A stretch of 64,000 nt of DNA from Atopomonas hussainii (GCF_900109735.1 NZ_FOAS01000001.1:1-64000), one strand, 5' to 3'; positions 47,912 through 57,168 are shown, counted from the first letter of the stretch. Program-made: numbers and translations. The notes: generated from the sequence alone by a model not told the origin.

Positions 47912-49192
47912 TTAATCGCGCTCAACAATCGCCACCACACCCTGCCCGCCGGCGGCGCAGATAGAGATCAGACCACGGCCTTTGCCCTTCTCCGCCAACT
48001 GCTTAGCGAGGCTAGCGAGAATGCGCCCGCCGGTAGCGGCAAACGGGTGGCCGGCGGCCAGCGAACTACCGCGCACGTTGAGCTTGCTGCGGTCGATGCT
48101 GCCGAGCGGCTTTTTCAGGCCCAGTTTGTCTTTGCAGTACGCTGGGTCTTCCCACGCTTTGAGGGTGCACAGAACCTGCGCGGCAAAGGCTTCGTGAATC
48201 TCGTAGAAGTCGAAATCTTGCAGGGTAAGCCCGGCGCGTTCGAGCATGCGCGGCATTGCATACGCCGGGGCCATCAGCAGGCCTTCGCCCTTCTTCACAA
48301 AGTCCACCGCGGCGGCTTCGCCAAAGGTTAAGTAGGCCAGCACCGGCAGCTTGCGGGCCTTGGCCCACTCTTCGCTGGCCAGCAGCACCATCGACGCACC
48401 GTCGGTCAGCGGGGTGGAGTTACCCGGCGTCAGGGTGCCGCTCGCCGAGCGGTCGAAGCAGGGTTTAAGGCCGGCGAGCTTCTCGGCGGTGATGTCGGCG
48501 CGCAGGTTGTTGTCACGCTCCAAGCCCATAAACGGCGTCATCAAATCGGCATGAAAGCCATCCGCATAGGCTTTGGCCATGTTTTGGTGACTGGCCAACG
48601 CCAGCGCGTCTTGCTCGGCGCGCGGGATTTGCCACGTCTTGGCCATCAGCTCGCAGTGCTCGCCCATGGAGAGACCAGTGCGCGGCTCGCCGTTTTGCGG
48701 AATCGACGGTGCCAAGTGGCTCGGGCGAATCTTCAGCAGCGCCTTGACCTTGTCGCCGGTGGTTTTGCCCCGGTTGGCTTCGAGCAGAATCTGCCGCAGT
48801 TTTTCGTTCACGCCGATTGGCGCGTCGGAGGTGGTGTCCACGCCGCCGGCGATGCCGCAGTCGATCTGCCCAAGGGCGATCTTGTTGGCGACCAGAATCG
48901 CCGCTTCAAGGCCGGTGCCGCAGGCTTGTTGGATGTCATAGGCGGGGGTTTCCGGCGCCAGCGAGCTGCTCAGCACGCATTCGCGGGTCAGGTTGAAGTC
49001 GCGGGAATGCTTGAGCACCGCACCGGCGACCACTTCGCCGACGCGCTCGCCGGCCAGATTAAAGCGCTGCACTAAGCCTTCCAGCGCTGCGGTGAGCATC
49101 TGGCTGTTGCTGGCTTTGGCGTAGGCGCCGTTCGAGCGGGCGAAAGGGATACGGTTGCCGCCAATAATGGCTACGCGGCGAATCTGGCTCAT
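47912..49192 (-). CDS. Acetyl-CoA C-acyltransferase (FadI-like thiolase)
   Basis: 426 residues. Thiolase with nucleophile C91 (QQACGTGLEA), HEAFAAQ, GHPFAATGGR and the second catalytic cysteine in CAAGGQG. Length and internal insertions resemble FadI and related long thiolases. AGGAG lies upstream of the ATG. Divergent from a FabG-like gene, a pairing suggesting a fatty-acid or hydroxyalkanoate metabolic pair. Confidence 0.92.
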   Translation of the reverse strand: MSQIRRVAIIGGNRIPFARSNGAYAKASNSQMLTAALEGLVQRFNLAGERVGEVVAGAVLKHSRDFNLTRECVLSSSLAPETPAYDIQQACGTGLEAAILVANKIALGQIDCGIAGGVDTTSDAPIGVNEKLRQILLEANRGKTTGDKVKALLKIRPSHLAPSIPQNGEPRTGLSMGEHCELMAKTWQIPRAEQDALALASHQNMAKAYADGFHADLMTPFMGLERDNNLRADITAEKLAGLKPCFDRSASGTLTPGNSTPLTDGASMVLLASEEWAKARKLPVLAYLTFGEAAAVDFVKKGEGLLMAPAYAMPRMLERAGLTLQDFDFYEIHEAFAAQVLCTLKAWEDPAYCKDKLGLKKPLGSIDRSKLNVRGSSLAAGHPFAATGGRILASLAKQLAEKGKGRGLISICAAGGQGVVAIVERD

Positions 49193-49388
49193 GCAAATCT
49201 CCTGAAAATGGCGCAGCTTCAGCCCTGCGCTGGTCGGCCAAGCTTAGCCCATGCGCGGGGTCGCTCATTGGCCGTGGCGACACTCAAGGGCGTGTCGCGG
49301 TCAATCGAAGCCTGCACCGGCTTTGCTTTAATGCAGCCACTGATTAACCATGCGGGGCCTGCACACCGCCCCCAGCGAGGAGATTCTC

Positions 49389-50780
49389 ATGGACCGCTAC
49401 ACCGCGTTCGCCCAGTCCGGCTTTGGCCGTTCGTTACTGCAATCGGTGGGCATGCCGACCCCGGTCAACCTACAGCGCCACCAAACGCACGTGCCGCTGC
49501 TCAAAGCCCCGGTGCTGCTCGGTGCCGCACGCAACACCGCAGTGACCAGCGCCCTGCTGCGCATCTTGGGTGACAGCCGTGCGGTGATCTACGCCGCCCG
49601 TGGCGAGCTGCTGGATAACCTGCACCCGCTGGCCCAAGAGGCCGGCGTGAGCGTCGGCAGCGTGACCGACGGCGAAAAGCTGCAAGCCCTGCTGCTGGAT
49701 GTGTCCGGCGTGCAGCACAGCGGCGAGCTCAAGGTGCTGCTGCAATTCCTCCAGCCGCACTTGGCCAAGCTGGATAACAGCGGCCGCGTGGTGCTGGTCG
49801 GTCGTCCGCCAGAAGCCTGCAAAGAGCCCAAGCAAGCCACCGCCATGCGCGCGCTGGAAGGCTTTATTCGCTCGCTGGGCAAAGAACTGCGCGCCGGCGG
49901 CACCGCCAACCTGATCTACGTGGCAGAAGGCGCCGAAGCGCAGCTGGATTCCAGCGTGCGCTTCTTCCTCTCGCCGCGTTCGGCGTATGTCAGCGCTCAG
50001 CATGTGCGCGTCACTGCTAGCCAAACCAGCACACCCGATTGGCAGCGCCCGCTGGCCGGCCAAGTGGCGCTGGTGACCGGCGCCAGCCGTGGTATCGGCG
50101 CGGCGATTGCCGAAGTACTGGCCCGCGATGGCGCCAAAGTGATTGGCTTGGACATTCCGCCGGCCGCTGGCGAGTTGCAAACCGCCATGGCGCGTTTGGA
50201 AGGCGAAGCGCTGGCCGTGGACATCACCGCCGCCGACGCCCCGGCGCAAATCGCCGCCGCGTTAAAGCCGCACGGTGGGGTGGATTTGCTGGTGCATAAC
50301 GCCGGCATCACCCGCGACAAAACCCTCGCGCGCATGAGCGAAGCGTTTTGGGATCAGGTGATGGATATCAACCTGCTCAGCGAAGAACGCATCAACGATC
50401 ATCTGTTGGCTGAAAAGCTGTTCAAGACTGGCGCGCGCATCGTCTGCGTGGCGTCGATCAGCGGCATTGCCGGCAATCGTGGGCAAACCAACTATGGTCT
50501 GTCCAAGGCCGGCGTGATCGGCATGGTGCAATCCATGGCCGCACCGCTGGCCAAGCACAAGGTGACCATCAATGCGGTGGCGCCGGGCTTTATCGAAACC
50601 CAGATGACCGCTGCCATCCCCTTCGCCATCCGCGAAGCCGGACGGCGTATGAACAGCCTGAGCCAAGGCGGTTTGCCGGTGGACGTGGCCGAAACCATCG
50701 CCTGGCTGGGTAACCCAGCCTCCAATGGTTTAACCGGCAACGTGGTACGCGTCTGCGGGCAGAGCTTGCTCGGCGCTTAA
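49389..50780 (+). CDS. 3-oxoacyl-ACP/CoA reductase, high-molecular-weight FabG type
   Basis: 463 residues from ATG 49389 with AGGAG upstream. The C-terminal 240 residues are a complete SDR: GASRGIG nucleotide motif, NAGITRDKTL, serine in SISG, and YGLSK. The N-terminal 210 residues are a degenerate Rossmann-like domain, as in FabG4-type enzymes, which reduce 3-oxoacyl-CoA. Divergent from the thiolase gene. Confidence 0.9.
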   Translation: MDRYTAFAQSGFGRSLLQSVGMPTPVNLQRHQTHVPLLKAPVLLGAARNTAVTSALLRILGDSRAVIYAARGELLDNLHPLAQEAGVSVGSVTDGEKLQALLLDVSGVQHSGELKVLLQFLQPHLAKLDNSGRVVLVGRPPEACKEPKQATAMRALEGFIRSLGKELRAGGTANLIYVAEGAEAQLDSSVRFFLSPRSAYVSAQHVRVTASQTSTPDWQRPLAGQVALVTGASRGIGAAIAEVLARDGAKVIGLDIPPAAGELQTAMARLEGEALAVDITAADAPAQIAAALKPHGGVDLLVHNAGITRDKTLARMSEAFWDQVMDINLLSEERINDHLLAEKLFKTGARIVCVASISGIAGNRGQTNYGLSKAGVIGMVQSMAAPLAKHKVTINAVAPGFIETQMTAAIPFAIREAGRRMNSLSQGGLPVDVAETIAWLGNPASNGLTGNVVRVCGQSLLGA

Positions 50781-50809
50781 CCCGCGCCTAAGGCCAGTGG
50801 CAGCGCCGC

Positions 50810-51859
50810 TTAACGCAGGCCCTGCCACCAAGCTTGGGCTGGTTGTGGGGCGAGCATGTCTAAGCGCTCGCCCATCATCGGCGTGGTCACGCTCACGCTG
50901 TGCTGCTCGGCCAGCGTGCAGATGCGCTCCAGCGGCTCGCGCCAGCCGTGCATGGCCAAATCGAAGGTGCCGTTATGAATCGGCAGCAGCCAGCGGCCAC
51001 GCACGTCGAGGTGCGCTTGCAGGCTGTGCTCGGGCAGCATGTGCACGTGCGGCCAATCGTCGCCGTTGTAGGCGCCGGTTTCCATCAGGGTGAGGTCAAA
51101 CGGGCCGTACTGCGCGCCAATCTCGGCAAAACCGGGGAAATAACCGCTATCGCCGCTGAAAAACAGCCGCAGTTCTGGGCTCAGCACCGCCCACGAGGCC
51201 CACAGGGTGCGGTTGCCATCATTCACCCCGCGACCGGAGAAATGCTGCGCCGGTGTGCAGGCTAAGGTCAGTGCGCCGACCTGGGTTTCTTGCCACCAAC
51301 TGAGCTGGCGGATTTTCTTAGCGTCGATACCCCACGCCACCAGCCGGTCGCCCACGCCCAGTGGGGTGATGATGTGTTCGGCACGCGGCGCCAGCGCCAG
51401 CATGCTGGCCTTGTCGAGGTGATCGTAATGGTCGTGGGAGAGCAAAATCCCGCGTAGCGGCGGCAGTTCCGCCAAGCTAAGCGGCGGCGCATGAAAGCGC
51501 TTGGGCCCCAGCCATTGCAGCGGCGAGGCGCGCTCGCAGAACACCGGGTCGGTAATCCACCAGCCGTCATCCAGCTTAAACAGCAACGTCGAGTGGCCGA
51601 GACGATACAAGCTGCCGTTGGGGGCTTGGTCTAACTCAGCGCGACTGAGCGCGCGCACCGGGATGGCATCCTCCGGCACGGTGCCGGCGGGACGATTAAA
51701 GGTGAACTTGGCGAAGATGCGCAGGGTGTCCCACAAGCCACGTTGGGGCGCACGTTGCGCATTACGATAACGCCCAGCCACCTGACGGGCGCCCTGTGAC
51801 GCCGTAGTGACAGGCTGCAGTGCAGGTGAGTTAACTGAGCTAGCGATGCTGCTGGACAT
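50810..51859 (-). CDS. MBL-fold metallo-hydrolase (NAPE-PLD/RomA-like)
   Basis: 349 residues from ATG 51859 with AGAGG upstream; the frame is open to 51931. The metal-binding motif SHDHYDHLD is clear, with GHSTLLFKLDDGWWITDPVF before it and FFSGDSGYF after. Family members hydrolyse N-acyl-phosphatidylethanolamine or act as lactonase-like enzymes; the bacterial substrate is unknown. Not obviously in an operon. Confidence 0.88.
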   Translation of the reverse strand: MSSSIASSVNSPALQPVTTASQGARQVAGRYRNAQRAPQRGLWDTLRIFAKFTFNRPAGTVPEDAIPVRALSRAELDQAPNGSLYRLGHSTLLFKLDDGWWITDPVFCERASPLQWLGPKRFHAPPLSLAELPPLRGILLSHDHYDHLDKASMLALAPRAEHIITPLGVGDRLVAWGIDAKKIRQLSWWQETQVGALTLACTPAQHFSGRGVNDGNRTLWASWAVLSPELRLFFSGDSGYFPGFAEIGAQYGPFDLTLMETGAYNGDDWPHVHMLPEHSLQAHLDVRGRWLLPIHNGTFDLAMHGWREPLERICTLAEQHSVSVTTPMMGERLDMLAPQPAQAWWQGLR

Positions 51860-51946
51860 AAAGCCTCTGTTCGACAAGTATCGAAATGATGATCCGAGTC
51901 TAGAGGCGAACGCCGAACAGGCAAAACGCACAAATGTAATGGGATG

Positions 51947-52423
51947 TTACGCCGCCAGCGTCGGCGCAACCGAAAAGCGCTGGCGCTGCACCGCCCCCCA
52001 ATACGGATCAAGGTACTGATCCTCAGCAAAACTGACGGCAAAACTGGCAATGGTTTTGCGCCAAAAGGCACTGGCGTACTGCGCCTGCGGCAACTGTTTA
52101 ATCTGCCAGTGACCCGGCAACTGTTGCCATAACGCATGGGCAAAGCGCCGCCCCAAATCACGTTTGCGCACGCTGGGCACCACGTAGAACTCGCAGATTT
52201 CGTAATACTGGTCTGGCCCGTGGGCGATGGCGGTGATGCCGAGGGGGATGCTGTCGAGCAACAGCAAATAGCCGCGCACATCACCCGTCAGTGGCGTATC
52301 TAAGGCAAATAAACCGTCCGGCCCCGGTTGTTTACCGGTGATGGCGGAAAACTCGCCTTCGTAGCTTTGCGCCAAGTTGAGGTACAAGCGCAGGTTTTCA
52401 GCAGTAACGGGCACGATCTGCAT
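51947..52423 (-). CDS. GNAT-family N-acetyltransferase
   Basis: 158 residues. GNAT fold suggested by the N-terminal MQIVPVTAEN, the central strand EICEFYVVPSVRKRDLGRRFA (acetyl-CoA binding loop) and the final DQYLDPYWGA. Target unknown. Downstream of the small lipoprotein on the same strand, separated by a hairpin. Confidence 0.8.
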   Translation of the reverse strand: MQIVPVTAENLRLYLNLAQSYEGEFSAITGKQPGPDGLFALDTPLTGDVRGYLLLLDSIPLGITAIAHGPDQYYEICEFYVVPSVRKRDLGRRFAHALWQQLPGHWQIKQLPQAQYASAFWRKTIASFAVSFAEDQYLDPYWGAVQRQRFSVAPTLAA

Positions 52424-52449
52424 ACAGAATTAAGCGGACTGACGAAGAA

Positions 52450-52480
52450 GCGGCGCATTGTACGGCGCTCAGTGCGCCGC
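52450..52480 (-). terminator. Hairpin after the small lipoprotein gene
   Basis: GCGGCGCA (52450-52457) pairs with TGCGCCGC (52473-52480); reading leftwards it is followed by CTTCTTC. A weak terminator is possible. Confidence 0.35.
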
Positions 52481-52493
52481 ACAAGCGCGGGAT

Positions 52494-52856
52494 TTACTGG
52501 CAGGTGGCAGTTTGAAAGCCCGGTGCTTTTTTCGAGCCCAGCTCTGCCACGGCGCGATAACCCAGCGCTTCGGCTTGCGGCAGATCGACACGAGCGATGG
52601 TCAGCAGGTGGATATCCGTCGTACCGGCGCCGCAGACAGTCATCACCATGATGTCTTGGCTGCCACACGCGGCGCTGGATACCGCCACGCCGATGTCCTC
52701 AAGCTGGGCTTGCGCTTGCTCGACGGTGCGCCCGCTATTGGCCTCGCACTGCACGGCGCCAGTGCTGCGATATACCTGCACTTCACCGCCATCGGCGGCA
52801 ACGCCGCAGGCGGTTAACAGCACCGTGCTGAACAGAATGATTAGCGCTCTAAGCAT
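52494..52856 (-). CDS. Small cysteine-containing lipoprotein, function unknown
   Basis: 120 residues with lipobox LTAC (lipidated C17). Four more cysteines in the mature part (near residues 37, 64, 75 and the penultimate residue) suggest disulfides in the periplasm. I do not recognise the family. Its start overlaps the 3' end of the dehydrogenase gene by 8 bases, so the two are co-expressed. Confidence 0.7.
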   Translation of the reverse strand: MLRALIILFSTVLLTACGVAADGGEVQVYRSTGAVQCEANSGRTVEQAQAQLEDIGVAVSSAACGSQDIMVMTVCGAGTTDIHLLTIARVDLPQAEALGYRAVAELGSKKAPGFQTATCQ

Positions 52857-53877
52857 GCTGGGCCTCCACGCTCAGCACCACGCGGCCACCGCGTGGGCAG
52901 GTTTCCATCAGGTCATGCGCCGCTGCGGCTTGGCTTAAGCTAAAACGCGCGGCCACTGTGGCTTGCAGTTGGCCGTTATCGAGCAGCTGCTGCACGCGTT
53001 GATACGCTTGCTCAAGCAACTCAGGCTGCGCGGCAATATTCAGTTCGGGGCAGCCGCTGTAATCCATCAAACAGTGCCGCAAAATTTGCAGGTGCTTTTG
53101 AAAGCTCACACAGGCCGGGTACACCGCTTCGTTACCGCCGTTGTAGCCGTAGAGCACCAACTTGCCGCTGGTGCCGAGTGCTTCGGCCAGTAGGCACAGG
53201 TTGGTGCTGCATTGGCCGTCCAGCGCGATATCAAGGCCAAGGCCGCCGGTAAAGCGCTCGCTTTCGAGCAGCAAGTCCTGCTCGGCGCAGTTGATCACCT
53301 TGTCGGCGCCTAATGACTGCAGCCACTGCGCATCTTCAGCAAACTGGCTGGCTGCCATAACGTGCATGCCCAAGGCTTTGGCCATTTGCACCGCCGCCGG
53401 GCCATGGCATTGGCTGGCGGCGGTCACCAACACACGCTGACCGGGCTTGGCACGGGCCAAGTCGGTTAATGCTAAGTACATGCTGATCAGCGGGCCGTAA
53501 AAACCCGCCGCTTGTTCATCGCTCAAGCTGTCGTGCACCACCAGCAAGGCTTCGCGCGGCAATAAGGCTTGCTCGCCGTAGCCGGGATACAGGTTTAAGT
53601 CGTGCGCGGGGATGCTCGCTACGCGCTGGCCGACGGTTAAGTCGCGCACCTCAGGGCCCAGCGCGCGCACTACGCCGCTGATCTCGTAGCCAAGCCCGGC
53701 CGGCAACTCGACATGCTCACCGGATAAATTCTGCCGACGCAAAATATCGCCCCAGTTGACCGCCACCGCGCGAACATCCACCAACACTTCGCGCCCCTTG
53801 GGCGCAGGCAAGGTGACGTCCTCTAAGCGCAGCTCGGCACTGCCACCGAATTGGTGAAAACGAATCTGTTGCGGCAT
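52849..53877 (-). CDS. Zinc-type alcohol dehydrogenase-like / quinone oxidoreductase (MDR family)
   Basis: 342 residues from ATG 53877 with GAGG upstream. MDR layout: GroES-like N-terminus (QIRFHQFGG, GYEISGVV), then a Rossmann domain with VLVTAASQCHGPAAVQMAKALG. The cysteine/histidine zinc ligands are not evident, which fits a zinc-independent NADPH:quinone reductase-like enzyme. Substrate unknown. Confidence 0.87.
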   Translation of the reverse strand: MPQQIRFHQFGGSAELRLEDVTLPAPKGREVLVDVRAVAVNWGDILRRQNLSGEHVELPAGLGYEISGVVRALGPEVRDLTVGQRVASIPAHDLNLYPGYGEQALLPREALLVVHDSLSDEQAAGFYGPLISMYLALTDLARAKPGQRVLVTAASQCHGPAAVQMAKALGMHVMAASQFAEDAQWLQSLGADKVINCAEQDLLLESERFTGGLGLDIALDGQCSTNLCLLAEALGTSGKLVLYGYNGGNEAVYPACVSFQKHLQILRHCLMDYSGCPELNIAAQPELLEQAYQRVQQLLDNGQLQATVAARFSLSQAAAAHDLMETCPRGGRVVLSVEAQHA

Positions 53878-54081
53878 AACAACCTCATACACAGCGAATC
53901 ACGATGAGTGTGCACTCTACCCAGCTTGCTCGCCTAGGGCCAAGTGATGCGGTTGATAGCCGCCATGCCTAGCGGTGATAGGGCATCTTGCATGACGTTC
54001 AGCATTCGTTCAGCCGGGGCACATTAGGATGCAGCGCATCGGGCTTGCACTGCTGCGAGCCGCCCCTATTAAGAGCACCTT

Positions 54082-54906
54082 ATGAAGAAAATTCTCTGCC
54101 TGATCAGCGTCGCAAGCCTCACCTCAGGCTGCGCCGAACTGCAGCGTATGCATGAAGAACAAGTCGCCCGTGATTGCCAGCCCAGCTTTGCCCAGCAACG
54201 CGGCCAGCGCGATGGTGCCTATGGCCACAGTAAAGACACCACCTGGTTCAACGCCTACTGCCCGCCTTATCAGCAGCAAGCCGCAGTGCAGGCGTATAAC
54301 GCGGGCTATCACAGCGGCATGGCCAGCCGTCCGCAAGTACAACCACCGTTAACACGGCCGCCGCAACCACAAACTCAGCCACCGGCGACTAGACCGCCGG
54401 TACAACCGCCGGTGGTGCTGGTGGTGCCCGAACGGCCAGCGCCGAACACGCCCATTGTGGTGCCCGACTACAACGATTGGGCCGCGCGGCAGGTAACGCC
54501 GCCCATCACCGTGCCGGAGCAACCCCGTGTGCAGCCCCCGCAGCCACCCATTGCGGTACCGGATTACAACGACTGGGCTGCACAACAGGTCACTCCGCAA
54601 GAGCCTATTGTCGTGCCCGAGCAGCACTTACACATTGAGGTGCAGCCGCCAATAGCCACGCCTAACTACAACGAATGGGCCGAGCATCTGCTAACTCCAG
54701 AGGCGCCCATTGCCGTACCAGACTACAACCAGCTGGCGGAGCCTGAACAAACGAGCGTTACCCCAGAGCATGGCGAATGGGCGCAAACAACACCTGAGCC
54801 TGCGCTGGTCACCCCAGAGCCGCTGCCTTTACTGCCGCAGGGGGTAGACGATGTCACGCACTTTGCCGACGAGCCACAGTGGTCAACATGGGACGAAGCG
54901 TCTTAA
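54082..54906 (+). CDS. Proline-rich lipoprotein with degenerate tandem repeats
   Basis: 274 residues. Lipobox TSGC (C17). Residues 20-80 carry two cysteines and a GQRDGAYG...YNAGYHSG pattern resembling DUF2799 lipoproteins. From about 85 the protein is Pro/Gln/Val-rich, with four repeats of a P-I-x-V-P-D-Y-N-x-W-A unit near residues 124, 156, 190 and 209, each followed by TP or VTP. Likely a periplasmic, outer-membrane-anchored extended protein; role unknown. Confidence 0.78.
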   Translation: MKKILCLISVASLTSGCAELQRMHEEQVARDCQPSFAQQRGQRDGAYGHSKDTTWFNAYCPPYQQQAAVQAYNAGYHSGMASRPQVQPPLTRPPQPQTQPPATRPPVQPPVVLVVPERPAPNTPIVVPDYNDWAARQVTPPITVPEQPRVQPPQPPIAVPDYNDWAAQQVTPQEPIVVPEQHLHIEVQPPIATPNYNEWAEHLLTPEAPIAVPDYNQLAEPEQTSVTPEHGEWAQTTPEPALVTPEPLPLLPQGVDDVTHFADEPQWSTWDEAS

Positions 54907-54920
54907 GCGCCGGCAGCCAC

Positions 54921-54958
54921 TTAACCACCTCGGCAGCAACACGCGCCGAGGTGGTTAA
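54921..54958. terminator. 14-bp perfect stem between convergent genes
   Basis: TTAACCACCTCGGC (54921-54934) and GCCGAGGTGGTTAA (54945-54958) around a 10-base loop. Placed between the ends of the lipoprotein gene and dctM, it probably acts on both strands, although neither side has a long U-run. Confidence 0.65.
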
Positions 54959-54963
54959 CAACA

Positions 54964-56340
54964 TCACTTGCCGTACAGCTGCTCCGGCAGCCAAGTAATG
55001 ATCTCGGGGAAGATATAGGCAATCACCAGCATCAACACCTGAATAGCAATAAACGGCGCCACGCCCTTGTACATCGCCGTGGTGGGGATCGACGGCGGCG
55101 TCACCCCACGCAAATAGAACAGGGCAAAGCCAAACGGCGGGGTGAGGAACGAGGTCTGCAGGTTCAGGGCAATCATCACCCCCAGCCACACAGGGTCGAG
55201 GCCCATGGCCAAGAGGATCGGCCCAACAATCGGCACCACCACGAAGGTGATCTCGATAAAGTCGAGAATAAAACCGAGCAGGAAGATCACCAGCATCACC
55301 ACGAAGAAGGCGCCGAGCACGCCGCCGGGCAGATTGGCCAGTACATCTTCGATCAGTGCTTCGCCGCCAAAGCCACGGAACACCAGCGAGAATAGCGACG
55401 CGCCGATCAAGATCAGAAACACCATGCTGGTGATTTCGGTGGTGCCCTGCGCCACTTCGCGGAACTTACCCAAGGTGAACTGGCCCTTGCTGATCGCTAA
55501 CGCCATGGCACCCACGGCGCCCAAGGCAGCGGCCTCAGTAGGCGTCGCGGCACCGGCGAGAATCGAACCCAGCACAGCGCCAATCAACAGCAGCGGCGGC
55601 ACTAAGGCACGCAGCAGCTGCGGCCAGTTGATCGCCTCACGCTCTTCTTTGGGGATTTGCGGCAACTTGTGCGGTTGCAGATACGCCACCGCCAGCAAGT
55701 AGACGATATACAGGCCCACCAGCATCAAGCCGGGGATCAGCGCGCCGACGAACAAGTCACCCACCGACACGGTTTTCGGCGAGAAGATGCCCATTTTCAG
55801 CTGCGCCTGCGAGAAGGCGCTGGACATCACATCACCCAGCAACACCAGCACAATCGACGGCGGAATGATCTGCCCCAGCGTGCCCGTGGCGCACAAGGTG
55901 CCGGTAGATACCGCCGGGTCGTACCCCTTGCGCAGCATAGTCGGCAGCGCCAGCAGGCCCATAGTCACCACAGTCGCACCGACAATACCGGTACTCGCCG
56001 CCAGCAGAGCGCCGACGATGCACACCGACAACGCCAAACCGCCGCGCACGCCGCCAAACAGCTTGGCCATGGCTTCGAGCAAATCTTCGGCAACGCGGGA
56101 CTTCTCCAGCATCACGCCCATAAAGACGAAGAACGGCACCGCCAGCAAGGTTTCGTTATTCATGATGCCGAACAAACGGTTCGGCAAGGCGGTGAGGAAG
56201 GTCGGATCGAACGTGCCGGTCAGCACGCCAATACCGGCAAACAGCAGCGCCATACCGCCCAAGGTAAAGGCCACTGGATAGCCAGCCATCAAGGCCACAC
56301 AAATGCTGATAAACAGCAGGATGGACATGAACTCAGCCAT
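54964..56340 (-). CDS. TRAP transporter large permease (DctM)
   Basis: 458 residues from ATG 56340, which has GGAGG 6 bases upstream. About 12-13 membrane helices; DctM signatures include the PVFVFMGVMLE-like helix, ALSVCIVGALLAASTGIVGATVV and the C-terminal FLTPPFGFALFYLRGV. It carries the sodium-coupled transport function. Overlaps dctQ by 8 bases. Confidence 0.93.
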   Translation of the reverse strand: MAEFMSILLFISICVALMAGYPVAFTLGGMALLFAGIGVLTGTFDPTFLTALPNRLFGIMNNETLLAVPFFVFMGVMLEKSRVAEDLLEAMAKLFGGVRGGLALSVCIVGALLAASTGIVGATVVTMGLLALPTMLRKGYDPAVSTGTLCATGTLGQIIPPSIVLVLLGDVMSSAFSQAQLKMGIFSPKTVSVGDLFVGALIPGLMLVGLYIVYLLAVAYLQPHKLPQIPKEEREAINWPQLLRALVPPLLLIGAVLGSILAGAATPTEAAALGAVGAMALAISKGQFTLGKFREVAQGTTEITSMVFLILIGASLFSLVFRGFGGEALIEDVLANLPGGVLGAFFVVMLVIFLLGFILDFIEITFVVVPIVGPILLAMGLDPVWLGVMIALNLQTSFLTPPFGFALFYLRGVTPPSIPTTAMYKGVAPFIAIQVLMLVIAYIFPEIITWLPEQLYGK

Positions 56341-56878
56341 GCTGCACCTCCGCATCCACGAGGCCCAGCATCACGTAAGCATTGCGGATGACCTCCGCCA
56401 CGCCCTGCAAAATCAAGCTAGCGACCAGCACCAAGATGATGGTTTTTTGCAGGTACACCAGCGGCAAGCCACCGGCCTCGCGGGATTTCTCCAGCACCTG
56501 CCAGCTTTCCGTGACGTAACTCCAGCTGTTGTAGGCGAGGAACAAACACACCGGCAGCAAAAACAGCAGCGTGCCAAGCAAATCCACCACGGCGCGGCGG
56601 CGCGGGCTCATCTTTTGGTAAAAAATATCCACTCGCACATGCGCATTTCGCTGCAAGGCCCACGCGGCGGCGCCCATAAACACCAGCGCATGCAGGTACA
56701 TGACCGACTCTTGCGCGGCAATCGCGCCGGTATCAAAGCCATAGCGCAGCACCACCACCACTGCCGTGACCAGCACCATAGGCACCGTAAGCCAAGCGCA
56801 GAACACGCCGAGGCGATGGTTAAGGGCATTAATCAGACAGGCCAAGCGCAAGAGCGCTGGCTGGGCTGGAGCAGGCAT
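56333..56878 (-). CDS. TRAP transporter small permease (DctQ)
   Basis: 181 residues with four membrane helices, a positively charged cytoplasmic loop and the LHALVFMGAAAWALQRNAHVRVDIFY segment typical of DctQ. Forms the membrane complex with DctM. Divergent from the binding-protein gene. Confidence 0.9.
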   Translation of the reverse strand: MPAPAQPALLRLACLINALNHRLGVFCAWLTVPMVLVTAVVVVLRYGFDTGAIAAQESVMYLHALVFMGAAAWALQRNAHVRVDIFYQKMSPRRRAVVDLLGTLLFLLPVCLFLAYNSWSYVTESWQVLEKSREAGGLPLVYLQKTIILVLVASLILQGVAEVIRNAYVMLGLVDAEVQHG

Positions 56879-56953
56879 AGCGGGGCTTTCCTTTCTTATT
56901 GTTGGCTGGCACGCACCTCAGGGTGGGCGCGGCGCTGTCATTTTAGTAAGTTG

Positions 56954-56965
56954 GACTGACCAGTC
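56954..56965. promoter_or_regulatory. Possible GntR-type operator upstream of dctQ
   Basis: GACTGACCAGTC matches its own reverse complement at 10 of 12 positions. It lies 76 bases upstream of the dctQ start. FadR/GntR regulators use similar TGGTC-containing palindromes. No regulator gene is adjacent. Confidence 0.25.
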
Positions 56966-57029
56966 ACAATGTCACTGCAACTTTGGTCGTAGAGTCTAAG
57001 CTTGCCCGCAAGCCTATGCTAAGGAAACA

Positions 57030-57162
57030 CTGAGTTAATGCCTGCACGCTCCAATCACTGCGTTGTGCGGTGCTCGCAACCTCGTCTACCAGACGGTATG
57101 CCTTGGTTGCTGCGCTCCGTACGCCTTGTGCTTGCAGCGTTCGGCGATTAAATCAGCGCCTC
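57030..57162 (+). repeat. 133-bp dispersed repeat, copy 3
   Basis: Begins CTGAGTTAATGC and ends ATTAAATCAGCGCCTC. It is the most diverged of the three copies but has exactly the same length. It lies in the divergent dctQ-dctP intergenic region, 6 bases before a 138-bp hairpin element. Confidence 0.8.
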
Positions 57163-57168
57163 CTAAGC

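Noticed and set aside
55657-56391. Gln/His-rich 244-residue ORF antisense to dctM
   Set aside because: Antisense of hydrophobic membrane codons; no start signals, and dctM is clear.
32322-57162. 133-bp repeats read as a CRISPR array or tRNA-derived sequence
   Set aside because: Copies are 9-15 kb apart, too long for CRISPR repeats, and show no tRNA cloverleaf or anticodon arm.
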